From: Chrysochromulina parva | Taxonomy: Eukaryota > Haptophyta > Prymnesiales > Chrysochromulinaceae | Assembly (NCBI GenBank): GCA_002887195.1 | Contig: PJAB01000146.1 | Span: 1-37,676, forward strand | DNA length: 37,676 bases | Reading direction: 5' to 3' | Part shown: in pieces, positions 25,650 to 35,146 of the stretch | Layout of the letters: every line of letters begins with the position of its first letter | Position numbering within the stretch: position 1 is the stretch's first letter | Notes under the pieces: model-generated | What the model saw: only the letters and a program-made list of their open reading frames with translations | Told to the model about the DNA's origin: nothing | Database searches by the model: none | Program-made: the position numbers and the translations under genes

Positions 25650-27845
25650 TTAGAGACGATCCGGGCGCGCGGGGCTCACGGGCGGCGCGATCCAAAGGGG
25701 CGGCAGCTCGACGTCCCGCATGGTGCGTCCGGCGTAGCCAGCACCATGCTCGTCGCCATCCCCGCCCGCAGCCAGCATGGCGGACACGCAGCGCGTCGGC
25801 CTGTCCCAGCCGCCGGGGCGGGCACTGCGGCTGGGCTCGGGCAGCACTACAGACGCCCCCACGCGTGGGCTCGGAGCCGCGCGCTGTGGCGGCGAGCCAG
25901 GCGAGGGCTGACGAGGGGGCACAAGGCGCGGACGAGGGGCTGCGGAACTGGCCGTGATGCTGGCTGAAGGCCGGGTGCGCGCCTTCTTGAGCGCCGGCGA
26001 CGTGGAAGGTGGCGTTTGGAGGCCGTAGAGGGCATCTGGCATGTGTTCACACCGCGACTGCCCGTTCACACCGCGGCCGCACGCGCCGGTGCCGCCGTAT
26101 GCGCCGTATGCGCCGCCGTACACGACGACCGTGGTCTTGGCGGGAGCGGCGGCGCGCAGGTAGGTGCCTCGCAGCCAACAGCGGTAGAGGAGGAGTACGA
26201 GAAGACCAAGAAGGAAACCGCCGACGAAGGCAATGGCCGACTGCCAGCCGCAGTCGCACGCGGCGCCGCCCACGGCGGCGAGGAGCGGCTGCACAAACGG
26301 TGAGTGCGGCGGCGAGGGCGGCTGTGCGGGCGTCGCGAGCTGCGCTGGCGGCGAGGCCTGCGGCAGCTTTGGTGGGACTGGCGGCAAGAATGGCCAAAGC
26401 GGCGGAAACGCGGGGGGCGGTGGTGAGGGGGGCGGCGGAGAGGGCGGCGGCGAAGGGCGCGGTGGTGAAGGCGGCGGTGGTCTGGGTGGTGGTGAAGGCG
26501 GCGGCGGTGAGGGGGGCGGCGGTGAGGGCGTCGGCGGCTGCGAGGGCGTCGGCGGCCGCGAGGGCGGCGGCGGCGAAGGCGAGGGCGGCGGCGGCGAAGG
26601 CTCGGGTGGCTCGGGTGAGGGTGGAGGGGGTGGAGCGGGCGGAAAGGCAGGCGGGCGCGGCGGCCTGGGCGGCGGCGAGGGCTCCGGCCTCCTCGGCGAA
26701 GGTGGTGGCGGCGGATGGGGATCCGGCGGTGGCGGCGGTGAGGGCTCTGGCGGTGGGGCGGTCGGTAACGAAGGCAGCAGCGGCGGCGGCGGAGCGATGG
26801 GCGGCAGCGGCGGCAGCGGCGGCGCGCGTTCCTGGCACCATTCGAACGGCGGCAGCGGCGCGGCCGGTGGCAGCGCACTGCGCGTGGGTACGCCGCAGGT
26901 GCTCGGGTACGCGCCGCCAGGGCAAAGCGCCGCCCGCTCGCTCGCATTGCGCGCGAAACGGAGTGCCAAAACGGCTCCGAGTGCGTTAGGGAAGAGCGAG
27001 ATGGCGATCTCGTGGAAGAGGACACCGGCGGCGTACACGTCCGATGGATGCGCGGCGCTGGCGATCAGCGTGCGATCGGCCGTGTCCGTGGCCAGCTGGG
27101 CGATCACGTCGCGATGGGCCGATGCGACGGCGAAGCCACGTGAGAGTACGAGCCGCTCGAGGATCGCAGCGCCGAGACAGTACGTGGCCGTCACGCGCGG
27201 TGCCGGGAAGCTCGGCACGCCGGTGCCGCCGCGGTGCATGAGGGGTGCGAGCTGCGCGTACGAGCGGCCGAGCAGCGCGGCGCTCTGGCGCGGCGGCACG
27301 CGCCCAAAGCGCAGCTGCAGCCACAGCGCCGCAAAGCTGCATGCCTGGTACGCCTGGACCGCAGCAGCGTCCGAGAGGATGGATGTGGCGCCGTTGGCGT
27401 GAAGGCCTTGGGCCGTTAAGTAGCGGTCGAAGTGGATCAGCGGCTGCGCATCCTCGCTCTGGAACAGGTCCTCGTGTGTCGCATTCGGCCATGAGGAGGA
27501 GGAGTTGTAGATGACGTTCTGCAAGCGCACCAGGCGCATCTGCTCGAGCAGGTCGAGCTCATCGCCAGTCTGCTCAAAGGCCTCCACGGATGTGCGCGGT
27601 GGCAGAAGCTCTCGTACGGCGCTCTCGTACCGATCAAGCGACGTGTTGAATTGATTCTCAGTCGGCCAGAGTACACGAGCCGCCGAAGTGGCCGGCTGCC
27701 TTGCGACCCAGCCCCACCGATCGGCAAACCAGCCTTCAATGGAGCCGAGGAGCGGTGGCCCGATGGATGTCGCTAGGCCGTAGAGCGCAAACGGCTCCGC
27801 GGCGCAGCCCCCATCGTAGCGAAGAGTCCACTGTCGGCACACCAT
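25650..27845 (-). CDS. proline-rich single-pass membrane protein
   Basis: 731 residues; an in-frame TGA directly precedes the ATG at 27845. Residues 1-335 form a globular, mostly helical domain with N-glycosylation-type sites ('NSSSSWPNATH', 'NASER') and paired cysteines ('CPGGAYPSTC'), so it probably lies in the lumen or outside the cell. I do not recognise it; the segment 'ASAAHPSDVYAAGVLFHEI' is its most distinctive part. About 345-540 is a Pro-rich stretch of PPPPSP/PPSPPP units like the hydroxyproline-rich linkers of algal wall glycoproteins. A single hydrophobic span follows ('AIAFVGGFLLGLLVLLLY', about 555-575). The tail of about 150 residues is basic, Ser/Pro-rich and presumably cytosolic. 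No signal peptide is visible, so a 5' exon may be missing. Confidence 0.65.
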   Translation of the reverse strand: MVCRQWTLRYDGGCAAEPFALYGLATSIGPPLLGSIEGWFADRWGWVARQPATSAARVLWPTENQFNTSLDRYESAVRELLPPRTSVEAFEQTGDELDLLEQMRLVRLQNVIYNSSSSWPNATHEDLFQSEDAQPLIHFDRYLTAQGLHANGATSILSDAAAVQAYQACSFAALWLQLRFGRVPPRQSAALLGRSYAQLAPLMHRGGTGVPSFPAPRVTATYCLGAAILERLVLSRGFAVASAHRDVIAQLATDTADRTLIASAAHPSDVYAAGVLFHEIAISLFPNALGAVLALRFARNASERAALCPGGAYPSTCGVPTRSALPPAAPLPPFEWCQERAPPLPPLPPIAPPPPLLPSLPTAPPPEPSPPPPPDPHPPPPPSPRRPEPSPPPRPPRPPAFPPAPPPPPSPEPPEPSPPPPSPSPPPPSRPPTPSQPPTPSPPPPSPPPPSPPPRPPPPSPPRPSPPPSPPPPSPPPPAFPPLWPFLPPVPPKLPQASPPAQLATPAQPPSPPHSPFVQPLLAAVGGAACDCGWQSAIAFVGGFLLGLLVLLLYRCWLRGTYLRAAAPAKTTVVVYGGAYGAYGGTGACGRGVNGQSRCEHMPDALYGLQTPPSTSPALKKARTRPSASITASSAAPRPRLVPPRQPSPGSPPQRAAPSPRVGASVVLPEPSRSARPGGWDRPTRCVSAMLAAGGDGDEHGAGYAGRTMRDVELPPLWIAPPVSPARPDRL

Positions 27846-28102
27846 TCACTCTCGTGTAGATGAACTTGTAGATGTGCGGCACGGCCGAAAAATTGGAATC
27901 ACCAACACGGCGCTTTCAAAGGAGTCACGTCGAGTCAAGTATTGTATGTTGGGGTTTCTTCAACGCATGTCAACATGTCTCACGGTAGCCAGGAAGGGCT
28001 CGGAAATCAAACAGCGCAAGACGGCGCTTTGGTTTGTAGTTTCACGTCGTGCCGCGGTTCGTTTCCTCGCCCGTCGTGGACGGCCCAGCCCAGTGGGAGC
28101 TC

Positions 28103-28860
28103 ATGGCTGTTTCCTTCGCTCAGGGAGGTCAGGTTGAAGCAGCCCTCAATAAGCTCAAGGATCACCTTGCAGCAAATGCTGGCAGCATCAAGCGCATGTT
28201 CCAGCTCATCGACAAGGACCTTAGCAACCAGATCGACGTCGATGAATTCATCGAAGTCCTCAAGGCTTGCAACATCGTTCTGCCGCCATATATCCTAAAA
28301 GGGCTGGTCGCACGGTTCGATCTCAATGGAGATGGCTACATTTCCATCCCAGAGTTCACCAGCTTCATGTCCGGCGATTCCGATCGCATGGAAATGCTCC
28401 GGGATGCACCAGGCGCGCCGGCGAAACCCGCGACCCCACCGCCGCCGCAGCAATCCTACGGCAAGATGCCCATGCAGCAGAAGATGAGAGCAGTAACGAG
28501 TGAGGGACTCAGTCGAAGGGACTTTGTGTTTGTGCAGCGGATGCAACGTGACCTCGAGACACGGCGACAGACTCAGTTCATCAACGAGATCAGTACGTTG
28601 TTGCTGCGAACCTGCGATGATACGCATAGCCTCGCCAATCCTGCTCCCAAGTTTCCCGACTCACATGTGGCCTCGGCCGCCTGACGCGCGCAGAAAAGGA
28701 TCCACGCTTTCATCCGTCGATGCTCGCGGAGCCAAACACCATCCAATTCCAGCAGGTAACGCTCGACACGGGACCTATCATCAAGATCCATAACCCAAGG
28801 AAGACTGGTTACGAGACGGCAAAACCCTTCAAGTGGGGACCTCTTGGCGGCTACTACTAG
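28103..28860 (+). CDS. two-EF-hand calcium-binding protein, spliced
   Basis: The first exon ends at 28592 and the second runs 28694-28860, giving about 218 residues from the ATG at 28103 (an in-frame ATG at 28049 would add 18). Two canonical EF-hand loops are present: 'DKDLSNQIDVDEF' and 'DLNGDGYISIPEF'. Both have acidic or polar residues at positions 1, 3, 5 and 9 and Glu at 12, so both should bind calcium. After a Pro-rich linker, a helical stretch leads into the second exon, which ends 'KIHNPRKTGYETAKPFKWG' and then 'PLGGYY'. Reading through the intron instead gives an unrelated tail and a stop at 28684, so splicing is strongly favoured. The tail looks conserved, but I cannot name the family. 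Confidence 0.75.
28593..28693 (+). other. intron of the EF-hand gene
   Basis: A GTACGT donor and GCGCAG acceptor, 101 bases, phase 1. Removal joins 'FINEI' to 'KKDPRFHPS' through a Lys codon split A|AA and opens the frame to a stop at 28858. Confidence 0.75.
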
Positions 28861-29714
28861 TGTGGCCATCTGGCGCGTGGTGACATACAATAGGAAAGCA
28901 GCCATGGTGGATTCCATTCAGGGCTAATTCATAGCTGATTCAGGCCATGGTTCTCAGTGGGAAAGACATTGTGCGATTCTCCCGCACCCCAATCACCATG
29001 TGATTCCGAATCGTGGCCAAGCGTGAATTCCGCATCTGTTCTTGGAGCCGTTGTAGACGAGCACCATTTGCAGGTGTACCATTTACGCCAACCGTGCGTG
29101 TAACTATGTTACCGCGGGACCGGTCGGTGTGAAAACACGCGATGACGGATCAAACGGAGACGTGAAGATGCGGGAATCGACGGATCGGTGCGGTGTGCAG
29201 CCCGGGCGTGACAGGGCGGTTTGCGGAATCACGATACAGATTTGCGCTGTGTGGCGTGGCCTGGTGGCCTGCCGGTCTCCATCCGATCCGTATACACTTC
29301 ATTTGATACGCTCTAACTGGGATATCTGGGGCGATGGTCCTCGCGGATGGATTCGTGGATGATCGGCTTCATCTCATGGAGAATTTGATATGGAAGCGCT
29401 TGGATCTGGGAAGGTCTGCATGTGGGGTCACCTGTCGGCCCGCGGCCGCACCGCGAACGCGTTTCTCTGACTCTGTTTTGGTACAGTCTATCCGGACTCC
29501 GCTTTCCGTCTGCATGTGTCACCGCATCTCGCGTTGGAGGGTCCTGTGCAGCATCTCGTTGGCGCTGTGAACGTGTGGTGGTGTGTTATTAGGCGTGTTC
29601 ACAGGTGTATAGTGAGAAAATGATCAGGTTTGCCCCACCATAGATTCCGAGTAGTCGGCCGAGTATTAACACTGCACATCAGGTTGTTCACACGGTTGCA
29701 CGCGACACTTCGCG
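28861..29714. other. intergenic, no gene seen
   Basis: About 850 bases of lower GC than the flanking genes. The short ORFs here are Cys/Trp/Arg-rich with no G/C bias at the third codon position. It should contain the EF-hand gene's 3' end and the promoter of the dioxygenase gene, but no clear TATA box or repeat was seen. Confidence 0.5.
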
Positions 29715-31028
29715 ATGTTGCTCGCCCGAGTGCGACGCAACCTCACACGAAATGCTGCTGTCCCGCTGCTGAGCGGTACGACACGGCGCGCACAGTCAAC
29801 ATCCGCTATTGTAACTGGAGTGGCCGTCAACCCAGCTGCTGTGCATCTCACGTGGTCGGACGGCAGCGAAAGCCGCTTTCATCACGCGTGGCTCCGAGAT
29901 CATTGCCCGCAGTCGGTGCACCCAGTTTCGCATCAGCGGGAGCTGCCGCTACGGCACGTCTCTGGCACCGCGCCCGCGCGCGTGGACATCAACGGCAATC
30001 ATATCCAGGTCGCGTGGCCGGCAGCCAACGAGGCGAGCGGCAAGGAACACGTCTCCACCTTTGCCGCCGAATGGCTCTTTGAGCACCGCTACGACGTTCG
30101 GGTCGGTGCCAAGACGGCATCGAGCACCAAGGTTGTGAAGTCCAGAGCCGATAAGGTGAGCCCCTGGTTGCCTGAAGAGATGGCGGGCGGAAACGTGCCC
30201 AATGTGGCCTGGGAGTCGCTGGCTGCGTCGAGCGCCGTGGCCGACGAAACCACGCTAACGGCGCTGCGGCACCTGCGGCGTTCCGGCATCTTGCGCGTGC
30301 GTGGCGTGCCACCCACGGTCGAGGCGACGGAGGCGCTCGCGATGCAGCTCGGCATGGTGCAGCCTACCATGTATGGCTATATATGGGACACGGCCCCACG
30401 CAATCTGGAGGACGTGATCGACACGGCGTACACTAACGTAGAGCTGCCGCTGCACACCGACTGCTGCTACCTCGAGGCGCAGCCGGGCATCCAGCTCTTC
30501 AACTGCGTCGAGCAGCCGCCGCCACACCCCAGCGTACCGCACGGCGGCAGCACCAAGCTGGCCGATGGGTTCATGGCGGCCGAAGTACTACGGCGTGACT
30601 TCCCAGCGACCTTCGCGTTCTTTTGCCGAGTCTCCATCCCCTTCCAGCACGTCGAGGGCGAGCGGCATCTGGTGCACACCGCGCCGGTCTTCAAGCTGCA
30701 TCCGGTCACGGCCGAGGTCATCGGCTTCCGCTACAATGACACGGACCGCGCGCCTTTGTGCTCTCTCGGGTTTGATGACGTGGCCGATTTTTATGCCCAC
30801 GCGCGCGTGCTCGAGACGACGCTCGAGGCGCTGCAGGTGCCACTGCGCCTCGAGTGCGGCGACACGATCCTCATCGACAACCACCGCGTGCTCCACGGCC
30901 GGTACGCCTTCCAGGGGCGTCGCAACCTGATTGGTTGCTATTTGACCGCGGACGACTGGAGGAGCAAGCTTCGCGTGCTCGAGACTGCAGCGCGAGTCAA
31001 GCAACGACTGCCAGAGCCTCCTTCTTAG
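29715..31028 (+). CDS. trimethyllysine dioxygenase / gamma-butyrobetaine hydroxylase family enzyme
   Basis: 437 residues, single exon. The first 30 or so residues (Arg/Ser/Thr-rich, no acidic residues) look like a mitochondrial transit peptide. The N-terminal small domain has 'HHAWLRDHCPQS', as in the Zn-binding domain of this family. The TauD-type catalytic domain has the Fe(II) facial triad H247, D249 ('LPLHTDCCY') and H394 ('VLHGRYAF'), with 2-oxoglutarate-binding arginines just after ('QGRRN'). 'IDNHRVLHGR' and 'GCYLTADDW' fit trimethyllysine dioxygenase better than butyrobetaine hydroxylase. That enzyme uses Fe(II), O2 and 2-oxoglutarate to hydroxylate trimethyllysine, the first step to carnitine. 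Which of the two reactions it runs is inference. Confidence 0.85.
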   Translation: MLLARVRRNLTRNAAVPLLSGTTRRAQSTSAIVTGVAVNPAAVHLTWSDGSESRFHHAWLRDHCPQSVHPVSHQRELPLRHVSGTAPARVDINGNHIQVAWPAANEASGKEHVSTFAAEWLFEHRYDVRVGAKTASSTKVVKSRADKVSPWLPEEMAGGNVPNVAWESLAASSAVADETTLTALRHLRRSGILRVRGVPPTVEATEALAMQLGMVQPTMYGYIWDTAPRNLEDVIDTAYTNVELPLHTDCCYLEAQPGIQLFNCVEQPPPHPSVPHGGSTKLADGFMAAEVLRRDFPATFAFFCRVSIPFQHVEGERHLVHTAPVFKLHPVTAEVIGFRYNDTDRAPLCSLGFDDVADFYAHARVLETTLEALQVPLRLECGDTILIDNHRVLHGRYAFQGRRNLIGCYLTADDWRSKLRVLETAARVKQRLPEPPS

Positions 31029-31139
31029 ATTCGGTGCCTAGGTCCCTAGGCGACAACCTTGAGCACGAGGCGAGAGGGACGAGAAGCGCGACCCGCTCAC
31101 GTCGCGGGTTTCGTGCTCCTCGGCTTTCCATTTCGGGTG

Positions 31140-31146
31140 ATAAAAG
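31140..31146 (+). promoter_or_regulatory. TATA-like box of the SDR gene
   Basis: ATAAAAG lies about 50 bases before the ATG at 31194. This position argues for that start rather than the in-frame one at 31059, which would be upstream of the promoter. Confidence 0.3.
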
Positions 31147-31193
31147 TCGGAAAAGGACAAGAAACTTCCTCACACTCGCGCCTCAAAACCTCG

Positions 31194-31907
31194 ATGACGA
31201 TCGCGATCGTGGGGGCGACCGGCGCGATTGGTCGCGCACTCGCCCGGCGAGTCTTTGCTGCAGGCACACGCCCATGGCTCATCGGTCGCGACTCGAGCAA
31301 GCTCGAGGCGCTGTCAGCTGAATGCGGTGGGGCGCCGTTTTCAGTCCTCGATGTGATGGCTTCAGATACCATTGCATCAGGCCTCAGCGGCCAAGTGCCT
31401 GATGATTGCAAAGGCTTGGCGTACTGTGCTGGGGACATCGTTCTCAAACCACTCAAGCGTGCATCACCCGTAGATTTTCTCAACTGCTTCTCCTTGCACG
31501 TCGTTGGCGCTGTTGAGGTTCTTAAGAGCGTGGAGCCAGCACTAAAGAAGAATGGTGGCTCGGTCGTCCTCTTCTCTAGCGTGGCGGTGCAGCAGGGCTT
31601 CACTAATCACGCGGTCATTTCCTCCGCCAAGGGTGCGATCGAGGGACTGACGCGTGCCCTCGCCGCCGAGCTCGCACCCAAGGTGCGTGTGAATGCCATC
31701 GCACCGTCCATCTCGCATTCCGCAATGGCTGCGCCAATGCTCTCGAAGGAGTCTATGGCGGCAGCACTTGCCAAAAGCCACCCGCTCGGCCGTGTGGGTG
31801 AGGCTGAGGACTCGGCGGCTCTCGCTTACTTTTTGCTCTCGAACGACGCGAGCTGGGTAACCGGGCAAATCATCGGGGTGGATGGAGGACGATCCGCTGT
31901 GGCGTGA
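31194..31907 (+). CDS. short-chain dehydrogenase/reductase, atypical active site
   Basis: 237 residues. Rossmann-fold cofactor loop GATGAIG at 7-13, 'CAG' at 78-80 in place of the classical NAG, catalytic-type Ser at 128 or 129 ('LFSSVA'), Lys at 146 ('SSAKGAIEGL') and the C-terminal 'VTGQIIGVDGG'. The usual catalytic Tyr of YxxxK is Ile142. I recall similar sequences with a small aliphatic residue at this spot in other organisms, so the change may define a subfamily rather than damage. With Asn, Ser and Lys present but no Tyr, a normal ketone/alcohol redox reaction is doubtful. The ATG at 31194 gives the standard SDR start right before the first beta strand. The gene follows the dioxygenase by 165 bases on the same strand. 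Confidence 0.85.
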   Translation: MTIAIVGATGAIGRALARRVFAAGTRPWLIGRDSSKLEALSAECGGAPFSVLDVMASDTIASGLSGQVPDDCKGLAYCAGDIVLKPLKRASPVDFLNCFSLHVVGAVEVLKSVEPALKKNGGSVVLFSSVAVQQGFTNHAVISSAKGAIEGLTRALAAELAPKVRVNAIAPSISHSAMAAPMLSKESMAAALAKSHPLGRVGEAEDSAALAYFLLSNDASWVTGQIIGVDGGRSAVA

Positions 31908-33059
31908 GCACAGCGAGGAGAAGCGAGAGCGCGAGCGGAGCCCGAACAACAGTTGTAACAAGAGTGACACGGCTGCACTGCCATGCCCGTGGTGCGGAAT
32001 GGCTACTGAACGTCTTGGGGTCTTGGGGTAGAGGGTAGAGCCACGTATAGACGGCTACCCCTCGTGTACCCGGCACACGGACCCGCGCCGGCCGGTGCGC
32101 GTGGCGCCGCCGCGCCGGTAACTATGTCGTTCGAGCTCGAGGGCAGCGTGAGAAACCGGACTGTATAGTCCGATAGATCGGCTCTCCGCTGACAGTATAG
32201 GTCGTCGTCGCGACGACAGTAGCGCGGGACAAGCAGCATATAGCATTCAAAGCAAACGGCGTACGGCGAGGAGGAGGCGAGGAGCGCCTCCCAGTGATGC
32301 GTGGGAGGCAGCGCCAGCGGAGGAGCTCGCAGCTCGGACGGCCCGGCGCCGCGGGCGGATGCCGATCCCGCGTCGCCCATTGGCGTCGCGGCGGCCCTCC
32401 GGTCGCGCGGCGCCCGGCTCCGGCCGCGGGTCGGCGCCGGTTCGGCGTTGCGCGTTCGCGGAGTGGAGTTCCGGTGAGTTCAACGAATCGAATTACCATA
32501 CAGTGAGGTGGCACTGACAAGTCAACAACGGCATGCGCAAAGACGATATAAAGACCGCATTGGGGTCCTCTGCCCCACAAGCACATCAAGGACAGCACAA
32601 TCACGATCGATGGCAACGCCGCGGCGTTCGCACGCGTACGCGGCGGCCGCCACAGGACCCTCTTGGGCCCGCCTCCTACTTCAGTATGCGAGCCCAACGG
32701 CCGACGCAGCCTGCGACGGGCCGTTGGCTCCAGTGGAGAGCGAAGACAGGCGACGCCGAGACTATACGAACCCTCTCATGTGCCCAATCGGAGCACACGA
32801 GTCGATTGAGGGAGTCTGGGAGCCTGCCTTGCCCATCGCCATCCGCGCGCAGGATGGAGATGGGTGCCCAACCTCATCCATCTCCATCCGACCAACACCC
32901 GCCCCCGAACCGACATCCTCGTGGCCGCCAGCCGCGACGGCAGCGCCGCGCCCACGATACACCGCACCCCCACGCATAGACGTGCCGCGCTTCGGCGGCA
33001 CCGCTTGCACACCCCTCATGCCGGCGGCCGCACGGCTCCGGGGTGTGGGGTAGGGCAAC
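31908..33059. other. intergenic region with one weak candidate gene
   Basis: Over 1.1 kb between the SDR gene and the 3' end of eIF4A. It is mixed in GC and has ORFs on both strands that look non-coding, apart from a weak candidate at 32610-33053 with a TATA-like box upstream. Confidence 0.45.
32610..33053 (+). CDS. hypothetical small Pro/Ala-rich protein, weak
   Basis: 147 codons from the ATG at 32610 to a stop seven bases before the end of the convergent eIF4A gene. A TATAAAG lies at 32547-32553, at a sensible distance. Against it: third-position GC bias is weaker than in true neighbours, the product is low complexity and Pro/Arg-rich, and the opposite strand is open too. No family recognised. 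Confidence 0.2.
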   Translation: MATPRRSHAYAAAATGPSWARLLLQYASPTADAACDGPLAPVESEDRRRRDYTNPLMCPIGAHESIEGVWEPALPIAIRAQDGDGCPTSSISIRPTPAPEPTSSWPPAATAAPRPRYTAPPRIDVPRFGGTACTPLMPAAARLRGVG

Positions 33060-34720
33060 TTAGATCAGGTCCGCGACGTTCATCGGCATCTCCTCGATTT
33101 GGGTGTTGTAGAACTGCTCAATCTCGCGCAACGTGCGAACGTCCTCTGAGGTGAGGAAGTTGATCGCGACTCCCTTACGACCGAATCGGCCGCCGCGGCC
33201 AATGCGGTGGATATAGTTCTCGCGGTTCGTGGGCAGGTCGTAGTTGATCACAAGCGACACCTGCTGCACGTCGATGCCGCGCGCGAGCACATCGGTCGTG
33301 ATGAGCACGCGCGACGCGCCGCTCCGGAATTCGCGCATGATCAGCTCGCGCTCTTTCTGGTCGAGGTCCGCGTGGATGGCAGAGCATGTGAAGTCGCGCC
33401 CGTGCATCTTCTCGGTGAGCCACTCGACCTTGCGCCGCGTGTTGACGAAGATCATCGCCTGCGTGATCGTGAGCGTCTCGTAGAGGTCGCAGAGCGTGTC
33501 AAGCTTCCACTCCTCGCGCTCGACCATCACGTAAAACTGCTTGATGCCGTCGAGGGTGAGCTCGTCGCGCTTCACGAGGATCCTAATCGGATCACGCATG
33601 AACTTGGAGGTGAGCTCGAGCACATCGGCCGGCATCGTCGCCGAGAAGAGGCCCACGTGCACCGAGGGAGGCAGCTTCTGGAAGACGTCGTAGATCTGGT
33701 CCTTGAAGCCGCGCGAGAGCATCTCGTCAGCTTCATCGAGGCAGAAGTAGTGAATGTAATCCACAGCGAGGGCGCGACGGTTGATCATGTCGAAGACGCG
33801 GCCTGGCGTACCCACCACAAGCTGCACGCCCGCGCGCAGCTTGTCCATGTCCTGGCGCACGTTGGTGCCGCCGATGCACGCCATCGTCGAAACACCCATG
33901 TAGTCGCCAATGGCGGTCACCACCTTGACGATCTGCGTCGCGAGCTCGCGCGTCGGCGCGAGAATGAGCGCCTGGCAGTCGCGGTTGGACAGGTCGATGT
34001 TCTGCAGGAGGCCTGCCACGAGAGAGGCGAGCGCCGGCATGTCAGCGGAGAGGCTGGGGGAAGGACGGCGACGCGGCAGCAACGGAGCAGCAACGCAGCC
34101 GCGATGCCGCATCTGTGCCGGCGGTGCCCAGCCCGGCTCGACGGCAGGCGCGTCTCTAGCCGGCGTCCGACGAGCGGCTGCCGTGTTGCCGTCGACGGTG
34201 CCGACAACGAGCCTTGCGACGCGACGCCGCGCTCTGCGTCTCCACCCGCAGCCTTGGCAACCCCGCCGCCAGCCGAACAGCAGGCGGGAGGAGTCGGCAG
34301 CGCCGCCCTTGCCAGCCACACACGCCAAGAGCTGAACTGCAGCACCCTGCTGCGGGCAGCACAGCCGCAAACGCGCGCGAGGCACGGGCGCGCACCAATA
34401 GTGAAGGTGGCCGTCTTGCCAGTGCCCGACTGAGCCTGGGCGATCGTATCGCGCATCAGGATGAGCGGTTTGATCGCTCGCTGCTGGATCGCCGACGGCT
34501 TCTCAAAGCCATACGAGTAGATGCCGCGGAGGAGGTCCTCCTTGAGGCCCATGTCGTCAAAGCTCTCGATCACTGCACCATGAGCACGGCGCGTGCAGCA
34601 ATTGCATCAGATTGCATCAGATTGCATCAGATTGCATCGAAAGTGCATCGGCATCGCATCGAGGCACTTGGACACACCTTCATTGTAGTTCGTCTCGACG
34701 GTCATGCCGTCCTCCGACAT
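33060..34720 (-). CDS. eIF4A: translation initiation factor eIF4A (DEAD-box RNA helicase), three exons
   Basis: Exons on the minus strand: 34720-34678, 34572-34396 and 34012-33060, giving 390 residues, the usual eIF4A length. Both splice junctions restore conserved codons: 'NYNE' joins 'VIESFDDM', and 'TATFTI' joins 'GLLQNIDLS'. All helicase motifs are present: Q-motif '[13 protein letters not shown]', Walker A 'AQSGTGKT', 'PTRELA', 'TPGR', DEAD, SAT, 'ARGID' and 'HRIGRGGR' (Ser to Gly compared with the common HRIGRSGR). 'IESFDDM' at the start and 'EEMP-NVADLI' at the end mark eIF4A itself rather than another DEAD-box helicase. It unwinds 5' leaders as part of eIF4F. It is divergent from the ADCK-type gene, with a 426-base shared upstream region. 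Confidence 0.95.
34013..34395 (-). other. second intron of eIF4A
   Basis: 383 bases, GTGCGCGC donor and GTGGCAG acceptor, phase 1 with a Gly codon split G|GC. The reading frame of the last exon happens to stay open through it, but the translated intron has no family similarity. Confidence 0.85.
34573..34677 (-). other. first intron of eIF4A
   Basis: 105 bases, GTGTGTCC donor and ATGGTGCAG acceptor, phase 1 with a Val codon split G|TG. It contains the tandem ATTGCATCAG repeat. Confidence 0.85.
34601..34640. repeat. four tandem ATTGCATCAG units inside an eIF4A intron
   Basis: Four consecutive 10-base units, the last with two changed bases, entirely within the first intron of eIF4A. Probably a polymorphic microsatellite. 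Confidence 0.9.
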
Positions 34721-35146
34721 GATAGTCTTCTTCGCATCATCGAATCGGTCTGTGAGCCGGTGGCGAGCGGAGCGCGTCAGTGGTGCCACTAGGATCGGGC
34801 GAGCCAACGCAGCGTCTGTGCTGGGCTGATGCGGGCTGCGGTGCGAGCGCCTGAACGCACCCTCAGACATGTAGTGGTTTTAGCGGTTTATGGGGTCTGC
34901 CAAGGGAGGGGACGAGCACGGTCGCGGGCGTCAGAGATGCGTTGGCGTGTGGCAGTAGCCACCGTAGGAGAAAAGCGCGCGCATGTGCGCCTTTTGCGGC
35001 ACCACTCGCCTTGCCCGAGCAAGGCCTCGTCGCTCCTGTGCTGTGAATGTTTGGCACGTCAAAACACACACAGGCTCAGCACGTGGCTCAAAAGATCGGA
35101 CCCGGACCGAGGGACCGAAACCGTCGAGGCCAGATGCCCGTGTGAA
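34721..35146. promoter_or_regulatory. shared upstream region of eIF4A and the ADCK-type gene
   Basis: 426 bases between two divergent starts. No strong TATA box on either strand. The ADCK frame is open back to 34829, but the added 106 residues are compositionally odd and probably leader sequence. Confidence 0.35.

Noticed and set aside
26009..27402. Two long plus-strand ORFs giving Ala/Arg-rich or Gly-rich proteins
   Set aside because: They are the complement of the Pro-rich linker gene; CCN codons read on the other strand give Gly-rich repeats. The minus-strand frame has the span, glycosylation-type sites and domain structure.
26986..27845. Possible vanadium haloperoxidase/PAP2 domain in the Pro-rich protein
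   Set aside because: The segment 'AAHPSDVYAAG' recalls the active-site region of that superfamily, but the Ser-Gly-His core and phosphate-binding arginines are not visible.
34013..34385. Open extension of the last eIF4A exon
   Set aside because: The frame stays open into the intron by chance; family similarity stops exactly at the 34012 acceptor and resumes at the upstream exon.
33207..34433. A 408-codon plus-strand ORF
   Set aside because: Antisense to eIF4A; only the minus strand has helicase motifs.
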